This document shows, one piece after another, positions 9,580-15,787 of a DNA stretch of 15,787 nucleotides. Below the pieces are notes generated by a model. That model did not search any database. It was not told the origin of the DNA and was given only the letters and a program-made list of their open reading frames with translations. Position numbers and translations under genes: made by a program. The number at the start of each line of letters is the position of its first letter. Positions within the stretch are counted from its first letter, which is position 1. This DNA is from Conidiobolus incongruus B7586 (Eukaryota > Entomophthoromycota > Entomophthoromycetes > Entomophthorales > Conidiobolaceae): assembly GCA_000697335.1 (NCBI GenBank), contig JNEM01011396.1, positions 1-15,787 on the forward strand, read 5' to 3'.

Positions 9580-9592
9580 ATCCCTCCCCAAT
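9580..9592 (+). promoter_or_regulatory. C-rich/CCAAT motif upstream of the FAM210-like gene
   Basis: The sequence ATCCCTCCCCAAT lies 373 nt before the FAM210-like ATG. It stands out in AT-rich DNA and nearly matches a motif in the same sense upstream of the aldo-keto reductase (12427-12438). Role as a transcription-factor site is inferred only from this recurrence. Confidence 0.3.
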
Positions 9593-9922
9593 TAACCCTT
9601 ATAAACTCCTAAGAGAATCCTTTAATAACCAATTAAAAGGGATAAATTGACAATACTTTCAATACTTTAGAGTGAGATATGAATCTAGGAAGCAAATATA
9701 TTAATATTATGGGATTTTATTTCTTTTATTAATATAAATTTTTATAAAATAATTAAATTTAAATCATCAATTTCTTATTAAAAATTAATAATTGATTGGA
9801 TTAAAGATCCCATAGATACACTCTACAAAATAAATGGTATAAATTAAATCAAATCCGATTTACGGAATTACAATTACCAACAAAAATTTTTTAATAAAAA
9901 AATCAAAAAATTATAATTTTGA

Positions 9923-9929
9923 TATAAAA
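9923..9929 (+). promoter_or_regulatory. TATA-like box of the FAM210-like gene
   Basis: TATAAAA lies 36-42 nt upstream of the start codon. If used with normal spacing, the 5' leader would be only about 10 nt. In such AT-rich DNA a chance match is possible. Confidence 0.3.
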
Positions 9930-9964
9930 TTAATAATTATATCAGATTAACTAATTTAACAAAA

Positions 9965-10633
9965 ATGAGTTTAAAATTAATACATAATTTAAACTCAAGA
10001 AAATTGTTATCTAGATCACTGAATTTCAACAAGCCTCAACCATTCAGAATTTCCAACCAACTATTAAATTCCAAGCTTAATGCAGATTTCAAAGCTTTGG
10101 GAAATAGTAATAACAATGGTGTGAGTTTATACTTCCAATTCTACAGAGCTTTATCGAGCACTTCAGTAGCCAGACAGGTTGAGAATTCACCTAAGCAGGA
10201 ACCCAAGCAGGAGGAAAAGTCGAAAAATAATGGGCAAAATGGTCCTAAGCAGAAACCTTCGTTAAAAGATCTGATCAAGCAGTATGGATTGTCCGCTTTC
10301 ATCGTTTGGATGGTAGTAGCTGGAGTGGACATTGTTTTCTGTTTCATAGTACTATATCTCGCAGGAGAAGAACAAGTCAAGTATTTTGAAAATTGGGGTA
10401 AGCGACTCTACGAGTATTTGGGCTTCAAAGTTGACAATGATAAGCCCTCTATCCTATTTGGTGATGGTAAGGATGAAAAACCAACATTGTTAAGTACATT
10501 TATCGTAGCATACAGTTTGCATCATTTGACGGTACCCTATCGTCTCCCAATTACCGTGTTTTTGACGCCGCCCGTCGCTCGAAGATTGGCTCAAATTAAA
10601 TGGTTGAGTAAGTATATTGCTCCTAAAAAATAA
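9965..10633 (+). CDS. FAM210 (DUF1279) family mitochondrial membrane protein
   Basis: Single-exon gene of 222 aa. FAM210/DUF1279 proteins are mitochondrial inner-membrane proteins; animal FAM210A and FAM210B affect mitochondrial translation and respiration, with no enzymatic reaction known. Seen: the first 30 residues are rich in L, S, N, K and R and lack acidic residues (SRKLLSRSLNF), a good mitochondrial presequence. A polar Q/K/E/N/P-rich linker covers about 72-98. The DUF1279 domain follows, with LKDLIKQYGLSAFIVWM at 100-116 leading into a membrane helix (about 111-133). A second hydrophobic segment at 176-190 runs into PYRLPITVFLTPPVARRL (191-208), the family's P-x-R-x-x-I-T-x(3)-T-P-P signature. 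The ATG at 9965 has the A-rich AAAA context common in such genomes, and AATAAA overlaps the stop codon. It is convergent with the reductase. Whether it matches the A or B type of animals cannot be told. Confidence 0.85.
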   Translation: MSLKLIHNLNSRKLLSRSLNFNKPQPFRISNQLLNSKLNADFKALGNSNNNGVSLYFQFYRALSSTSVARQVENSPKQEPKQEEKSKNNGQNGPKQKPSLKDLIKQYGLSAFIVWMVVAGVDIVFCFIVLYLAGEEQVKYFENWGKRLYEYLGFKVDNDKPSILFGDGKDEKPTLLSTFIVAYSLHHLTVPYRLPITVFLTPPVARRLAQIKWLSKYIAPKK

Positions 10634-10922
10634 ATGGAGGTTTAATATGGGCTATAAATTAGAGTTTTAACTAACTATTGCTGATATTTTTAAACTAAAT
10701 AATTTGATAAAATTTTGTTGATATTTGCATTGTTTGTTAAAATTTAATTGAAATTCAATGTACATTTCAATAATTTAAAAAATTTAACCATTGATTAAGT
10801 GAATTAATATTATCTCTCAATTCAAATCACGTTACTTTTGTCATTTAATAATATCCTCTAAACAATTCCATCTAATTCACAATAAACAATTTTAATACCA
10901 ATATTCAACAAAAACCTCATAA

Positions 10923-10928
10923 TTTATT
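10923..10928 (-). promoter_or_regulatory. Poly(A) signal overlapping the reductase stop
   Basis: AATAAA on the minus strand begins at the last base of the TGA stop codon of the aldo-keto reductase. The 294-bp gap to the convergent FAM210-like gene is AT-rich and holds no other feature. Confidence 0.4.
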
Positions 10929-12274
10929 CAAGTATTTCTAAAATTCAAATCTAAACTTGGTTGATTGTTCAAGATCATTTCAATTTGATTCAATACATTT
11001 CCAGTTAATTTGGGCACCACCTGCAAAGATTTGATATTCTCTAAAATTTGCTCAGGCTTGGAAGCTCCTGTGATGACCGTTGATACATTCTCGTTCCTAA
11101 GACACCATGCAATTGCCAATTGAGCTGTCGTACACTTCAATTCGTCCGCGATTACCTAATCCAAAGTTAGTGATTTAAGCGTGACGTCATCATCACAAAG
11201 ATCACCTTAAGTTCTTTAACTTTACTCAATTTAGCTTTACCTTCGTCTGTACTCAACCAGTCGCACATCCTCATCGTCACCAAATTGTCCTTGAGAGCTA
11301 ATCGACTGTCTTGAGGTACTCCATTATTGTACTTGCCAGTCAATATCCCAGAGCCCAACGGACTCCAAACTGTGGTACCGAGCTTGAAATTTTTGTATAG
11401 GGGTAAATATTCCTTTTCGACTCTGTCCCTATGGAACATATTGTATTGTGGTTGTTCCATCTGCCAAGAGTTAGTTTAATTATTTGGAATATAATTATAA
11501 ACTTACTAGAGGTCCTATTAATCCCAATCTTTTAGCTATTTCGTGAGCCTCTATGATTTGGGCAGCGCTCCATTCGCTAGTACCTAAATCAACCATCAAT
11601 ACTTATCCATTATACCATTATCGAAACAATTACCCCAATACAAAGCCTTCCCATGGTCGATCACATGATTAAAAGCTCTGACAGTCTCCTCCAAGGGGGT
11701 GTCGGGGTCAGGTCTGTGCGCAAACACTAAATCCACATAGTCCAACTGCAACCTCTCCAGTGAGTAATTGAGCCCCTCAATAATATGCTTTCTGCTCAGC
11801 CCCTTCTCATTTGGACCTAATACCAATTAACTCAAATCCTCTATTGTAAGAAATTGGTTACCTTTGCCACCCCAAAACAGTTTTGTACCAACACTAAATT
11901 CGGAACGTCTCCACCCGTTCTGTTTGATAACGTTTCCGATATCGATTTCGGTCTGACCATCTACTATAGTTAGTACATTAACAAAATTATGAATAGTACA
12001 ACTTACTCGCGTACACTTCGCTAGTATCAAAATAGTTAATACCGTTATCGAAAGCGGTAGTAATACAGGCGTAAGTGGTTTCTAATACCTATTTAATATC
12101 TTTTTTGATAATTGTTAATAAATATATTTACCATAATCTACTTGACTACCATACGTCAACCTAAATTCCAATTTAACATTGTATTTTAATTTAATATTTA
12201 AACATTATTTACCAGCTGCCTAAAGAAAGTGCAGGTACCTTAAATCCACTGTTACCTAAATAGCGATACTCCAT
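10928..12274 (-). CDS. Aldo-keto reductase, Kv channel beta-subunit (AKR6) type, 8 exons
   Basis: NADPH-dependent aldo-keto reductase of the voltage-gated K+ channel beta-subunit group. In animals these bind the channel cytoplasmic face; in plants and microbes they may act as free reductases. Exons: 12274-12213, 12160-12132, 12081-12007, 11960-11862, 11816-11634, 11583-11507, 11460-11206, 11155-10928, giving 335 aa. Introns are 52, 50, 46, 45, 50, 46 and 50 nt. Seen: [19 protein letters not shown] start; [10 protein letters not shown] with catalytic D49 and Y54; GTKLFWGG with K82; [20 protein letters not shown] with H122; YWGTSEW (148-154); EQPQYNMF; and the coenzyme-binding [13 protein letters not shown] (288-300). 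The tetrad D, Y, K, H is complete. The alignment to plant and animal KAB proteins is nearly gap-free, so splice sites are well constrained. Odd: intron 7 starts GTGATC, and intron 2 has a decoy AG 7 nt before the acceptor used. Stop is TGA. No channel gene lies nearby. Confidence 0.92.
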
Positions 12275-12797
12275 ATACTATATTATTCAATAATTATGTT
12301 TAATATATGATGTTTTATTAGTAACACAAAAAGCAAAACTCTGCTGTGGTGCATTTATTTATTTTAAAAATGAAGTCATGTTAAATGGAATCTCGATTGA
12401 TTAGTGTGACAAATTGGGTAATTTTTATTGGGAGGGATTATGTGGAGTATTAGGGATTATTTTCAGTTAGTTGGACTGAGATATTAATTTCTAATTCAAG
12501 TCGACCACTGATGAGAGAATATTGAGATTGTTTGGGTATTTGATGATGTATGGGTAGTGTTTTAGTTGTGATATGTTGGTTTTTTAAATTTGATATTATT
12601 CAACAATTTTACAACTAACAATTGGCAGTCACCCTGAAATTTTTGATAAAAACGGTTTTGATTTGCTTAAAATAATTGATAAAAATAACATTAGACTAAA
12701 CCCAGTTTGACTAACCCTAATAAAAATATCCTAATCAAAAATACACTAAATTCAAAAATCAATAAATTATGATGGTGTACTAATCTAAATTTATTAT
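12275..12797. other. Upstream region of the reductase and 3' flank of the tubby-like gene
   Basis: 523 bp between two minus-strand genes. At 12380-12560 the plus strand is G/T-rich and poor in C, so the reductase sense strand is C/A-rich. The motif at 12427-12438 lies here. Next to 12797 are two AATAAA hexamers for the tubby-like gene. No coding exon is seen. Confidence 0.6.
12427..12438 (-). promoter_or_regulatory. C-rich/CCAAT motif upstream of the reductase
   Basis: On the minus strand the sequence ATCCCTCCCAAT lies about 153 nt before the reductase ATG. It differs from the motif upstream of the FAM210-like gene (9580-9592) by one C. Function as a promoter element is inferred from recurrence in sense orientation. 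Confidence 0.3.
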
Positions 12798-12802
12798 TTA
12801 TT
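12790..12802 (-). promoter_or_regulatory. Two poly(A) signals at the tubby-like gene end
   Basis: Two AATAAA hexamers on the minus strand, one overlapping the TAA stop codon (12797-12802) and one just after it (12790-12795). Together they mark a very compact 3' end. Confidence 0.45.
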
Positions 12803-13910
12803 CACAAGCTAACTTGTTGTCAAAACTCGTGATAGCTATTCCAAAAGCTTGTATCAAATTCAGAGGAAATGTAAAGTCCATGGTAAACGTGGATTCCGAA
12901 ATGCGTCCAAATTGCATCACCACGTAGTCGATGTCCTCTTCATGCACAATTTGGAAATTTTTCACGGAGGCTAGGGTTACGCGACCGTTGAAGTTTAAAA
13001 CGTAGGATTGACTCTCGTCGTTCCATTGCGGCGGTTTATTTTTCAGAACAATGAGACTGGGATCGTTGGGATTGGCTTCGTATTTAGCTAGAAGAGAATC
13101 CCTCGGGGTTAAGGGACGATGATCTACCACGCCACCTCCTGGCGACATGGGATTCATTAGTAATGTCATTTTTCTGGGGCCCTTAAATCCCAGGATATTG
13201 GGCTCATACAGCACCCATCCCAATTCTCTACGGATTTTGGATGTATTGTCATTATTGTTGAAATCACTGTTTAATGAAGCATCACTAAACGATTTCAAAG
13301 ATCCTCCTGAATTGGGCTGGATCGAATTACGTTTCAATTGATTGGGATTAGTACCATTATCTAAGATCCGGAATTGAGTACCTACGAAGTTACTTTTCAC
13401 TTTGCCGACTATTCTCCCGAGGCCTTTGTACACACCCTTGTGAGTGCCGATGACATAAGTAGAAGCTCCCCGCGACGATCTTTTGTAACTTGCGAGAGCA
13501 AATCTGGTAGTGTGGTTAGGTGCTTCCCTGTACAATTCGTACCTTACTACACTGGATCTCGAATCTTTTTTACGCACTATCCTGCACAGCATTTTCTCTC
13601 CCTGAGGACATGGAGTCAAAGCATCGATTTCCAATAGAGCATCTTCATTGAGTATGGGGTCTTCAAACATATTCATATTCGAAGCACTATCACTCACATC
13701 CTAACAAAAATCAATACCAATTTTCAAAAAGTTTCAAATAATATTACATTATTTGGTCTAACTCCTTCATGATTTAAATTGATATTGAGTTCACTATCTG
13801 AAACTTGTTGATTAATATCTATATGTTTATTGAATTTTTAAAATATTACTTTCATCCCAAACTGTATGAAAACTCGAATTCAAACTAAATCTCGAATTTG
13901 ATGATAACAT
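12798..13910 (-). CDS. Tubby-like protein (3 exons)
   Basis: Tubby-domain proteins bind PI(4,5)P2 at the plasma membrane and act as phosphoinositide-regulated adaptors or transcription modulators. Exons: 13910-13850, 13797-13748, 13700-12798, giving 337 aa; introns 52 and 47 nt. Seen: a short S/N-rich N-terminus (1-73) without an F-box, unlike plant TULPs. The C-terminal tubby domain runs from about 74 to 337, with YKRSSR (109-114), matching the K/R phosphoinositide-binding site. GTQFRILDNGTNP is followed by a low-complexity S/N-rich insert (about 155-191), then LGFKGPRKM. NFNGRVTLASVKNFQ (273-287) is signature 1, and the protein ends FDNKLACE, the near-invariant C-terminus. The ATG at 13910 follows an in-frame stop and is the first ATG after it; exons 1 and 2 join in frame to the domain exon, which itself has no good ATG at its start. 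Intron 1 has two in-frame acceptors, the upstream one adding seven residues. Family assignment is firm; the N-terminal exons are less certain. Confidence 0.92.
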
Positions 13911-13950
13911 ACTAGCTTTCAAAATTCGATTCAAGTAAGATCCTTTACCT

Positions 13951-13957
13951 ATTTATA
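13951..13957 (-). promoter_or_regulatory. TATA-like box of the tubby-like gene
   Basis: The minus strand reads TATAAAT, about 41-47 nt before the ATG at 13910. Further upstream a palindromic CCAATTGG (13998-14005) and other CCAAT pentamers lie in DNA less AT-rich than average. Usual spacing would give a leader of about 10-15 nt. Confidence 0.35.
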
Positions 13958-14636
13958 TACCAACTGCTCAATATATGAGAATGGAGTTAAAGACGCACCA
14001 ATTGGAAAGATCGTCCTAAGAACTATTATGCGGTCCCAGTAATTTCCGAATTTTCTAGGTTTGCCAATTTGGTTGTGGGGATTTAGAATGATTTGACTGA
14101 TTTTGATCTATAGAGGATGGGGAAAATTGGAGCGCTAGTTGCTAATGGAAATGACATTGGGTTGGTTTGTAACATTATTGTAAGATTATATTAAGAAAAG
14201 GGATGGAATTGATATAATATTTAAATTTGTGCAAATTACAATCAATATAGTCGTTTGAATAATTTTATTTTAAGGTTTTCAAATTCTTTAATTCTATTTA
14301 TTACACTAAAACAAAATAACATCACAATAAATTATCCAAATCACCGTCTTCTACAATTGAATTTGTTTATAATTCTTTTCTTGGTTAAATTTTTCAATCA
14401 ACCATAATCAAATTAACTTTTAATTCAAAATTTTCAGTCACTTTAATTTGTTTTCAACTTTGATATGGCATCAATTTACTAAATCATTTTTAACATTATA
14501 TAGAATTTTTTATAATATTGATAAATCATTTAACAAATACAAACAATTTGTTAATTAACAACGCTTTGAAAATCTAATAGGTGTGTAAAAATTAAACTTC
14601 GAATAATATAATGATTGGATTTATTAAGATGGAATT
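13958..14636. other. Upstream region of the tubby-like gene
   Basis: Between the tubby-like gene and tRNA-Thr. The first 200 bp (13960-14165) are relatively G+C-rich and probably hold the promoter. The rest is AT-rich. No open frame or RNA gene is recognised. Confidence 0.55.
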
Positions 14637-14642
14637 AAAAAA
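14637..14642 (-). terminator. Pol III terminator of tRNA-Thr
   Basis: Six T residues on the minus strand, 24 nt beyond the 3' end of tRNA-Thr. This is the first T run of four or more after the gene. Confidence 0.7.
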
Positions 14643-14665
14643 TTGAACAATAGACATAAGGGACA

Positions 14666-14738
14666 TGCCTTCTACCAGAATCGAACTGGTGACCTTCCGC
14701 TTACTAGGCGGACGCTCTGCCAACTGAGCCAAGAAGGC
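14666..14738 (-). tRNA. tRNA-Thr (anticodon AGU)
   Basis: A 73-nt tRNA with a perfectly paired acceptor stem (GCCTTCT with AGAAGGC) and discriminator A. The D arm starts TGGCTCAGTTGG. The anticodon stem is TCCGC/GCGGA and the loop CTAGTAA puts anticodon AGT at 14703-14705 (read after A-to-I editing as IGU, for ACU and ACC codons). The T arm is CCAG TTCGATT CTGG. A box at 14720-14731 and B box at 14677-14687. No intron and no encoded CCA, as for a nuclear gene. It is transcribed in the same direction as the tubby-like gene. Confidence 0.97.
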
Positions 14739-15787
14739 GATACCCTTCTATCACATATCTGATCGCATTTCTCCTAAATCTATTAACATTCCACCAATAG
14801 AATAATATCACATGCATATGACCCTATCTCAATGATGGTATTATTGTATAAATTCCATCTTTGGTACAATAACTAAGTTTTAGCTTGTTATTGTGCGCAA
14901 TATCTACAACAAACCTTATACTTTTTCTTAACTTATTTCTGTTTATTAGTAACCTACCTATCGATGTACAGTACAGTTCTATTTGTGCAGGTTGTGGATT
15001 GGTGACAACTCCTAGTAGATCATGATTTCAGTGGTAATGCCAGTGAGAGCTACGGCATCTTTTATTTTGAATTAAACTTCACTCTATTAAGAGTTAAAAT
15101 TGTTTTTTTTTCAAATATATTTTTCATTGTTTAGTGTATTATATATTCAAATTCCAATTGTTGTTTCTTTAAAGTTTGGAAACATTTATCAAAATAATTT
15201 AATTCTTCTAAATTATAATATTTTGAATATTATTTTAAATCAAGTAATAGTTGGAGTATTTACAACAGCAATTATATTGATTTGTGATAAATTTATCAAG
15301 CATTTGGTATAATTCATTTTCTCTGACAAAATATAAAATGAATTTAACTTCAGAAAACAAATGAAATTTTATATTAACGAAAATATTCATACTTGATTCA
15401 AAATAGCTCTGTATGGATTGATTGGTTTAAAAATAAATATACGTTTTTTAAAATGTATTTTTTGAATTATATTTTTACTATATAATTCTGGATCAAGACT
15501 GGACAAATAAATTTGAATTTTATATTTATAATTACCTCACTTTAAATTCAAAATATTATTTTTTTACCTATATATCATCAATATGCATATATTAAGATAA
15601 AGTATATATTCATTCAAAATAACCAAAAAATATTTTAACTTTGATATAAATATAAACTATGAAAATTTAATATTTGTTAAATTTTATATCTTATTATCAT
15701 AATAATTTAATATATTACCTTAAATTTGAAGTAATGGGAAATTTTTTAATTTCTGATTTTTCAAACATATTATTAGTTTGAAATAAA
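14739..15787. other. AT-rich right flank with a less AT-rich island
   Basis: The island at about 14824-15090 is visibly richer in G+C than its surroundings and has long stop-free runs in several frames. The longest is on the minus strand, 15027-14827, 67 codons, but it has no ATG and uses rare codons (ATA, CTA, AGG). Within it, ATGCC and GGCAT near 15035-15060 could form a small stem followed by TTTT, but no known RNA family is recognised. At 15100-15312 a 70-aa hydrophobic plus-strand frame has the F, I, L, Y, N make-up of AT-rich non-coding DNA. From 15313 to the end nothing is seen. Confidence 0.4.

Larger units (their letters stand above)
9055..9964. other. Shared upstream region of PEX11 (-) and the FAM210-like gene (+)
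   Basis: 910 bp between two divergent start codons, so both promoters must lie here. AT-rich with scattered CCAAT/ATTGG pentamers. A C-rich block lies at 9580-9600 in FAM210 sense, and a TATAAAA at 9923-9929 stands 36-42 bp before the FAM210 start. No coding exon is seen. Confidence 0.6.

Noticed and set aside
10141-10380. 79-aa minus-strand frame
   Set aside because: Shadow of the FAM210-like coding region on the opposite strand.
13147-13637. Two plus-strand frames of 64 and 87 aa
   Set aside because: Antisense shadows of the tubby domain exon.
13949-14100. Further 5' exon for the tubby-like gene
   Set aside because: An in-frame TAA lies just upstream of the ATG at 13910 and a TATA-like box sits there instead. 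No donor/acceptor pair gives a better start.
14642-14650. Possible extra B-box-like element downstream of tRNA-Thr
   Set aside because: Dictyostelium tRNA genes often have an external B box, but this match (GTTCAATT on the minus strand) lacks the conserved final C and overlaps the T run.
15100-15312. 70-aa hydrophobic plus-strand frame
   Set aside because: Composition (F, I, L, Y, N) and codons match AT-rich non-coding DNA. The ending resembles a membrane helix, but no family, splice context or ATG context supports a gene.

Overview
The window reads as nuclear DNA of an AT-rich eukaryote, most likely a dictyostelid-type amoebozoan. The reasons are: (1) gene-poor DNA is roughly 20-25% G+C by eye while exons are clearly richer; (2) genes are eukaryotic (tubby-like, PEX11, ELO elongase, FAM210/DUF1279, Kv-beta-type aldo-keto reductase, TRF4-type poly(A) polymerase); (3) introns are tiny (45-57 nt), AT-rich and GT-AG; (4) the standard code is used, with TAA at five of six stops and TGA at one; (5) two nuclear tRNA genes have internal A and B boxes and downstream T runs. 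The exact species cannot be fixed from this sequence. The dictyostelid placement is an inference.

Layout: 1-2482 is AT-rich DNA with a possible small or decayed minus-strand gene whose end resembles a Dictyostelium-type cysteine-rich repeat (715-933). tRNA-Leu(CAA) is at 2483-2565 (+). A TRF4/PAPD5-like polymerase is at 3253-4485 (-), an ELO fatty-acid elongase in three exons at 5517-6494 (-), and PEX11 at 8281-9054 (-). A FAM210-like mitochondrial membrane protein is at 9965-10633 (+). A Kv-beta-type aldo-keto reductase in eight exons is at 10928-12274 (-), a tubby-like protein in three exons at 12798-13910 (-), and tRNA-Thr(AGU) at 14666-14738 (-). From there to 15787 it is AT-rich, with one unusual less AT-rich island at about 14824-15090.

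The genes are independent housekeeping loci, not an operon or a single pathway. The only loose functional link is lipid and peroxisome metabolism (ELO in the ER, PEX11 at peroxisomes). PEX11 and FAM210 are divergent and share a 910-bp upstream region. FAM210 and the reductase are convergent, 294 bp apart. Ten of the eleven introns were placed by reading frame, splice signals and family alignment; most are invisible in single-frame ORF views. I see no transposon, CRISPR array or mobile cluster, and no convincing new multi-gene system. The points most worth checking are the hidden cysteine-rich exon pair, the restricted intron size, a 3n stop-free intron next to the elongase active site, a C-rich/CCAAT motif shared by two promoters, and the 14.8-15.1 kb island.
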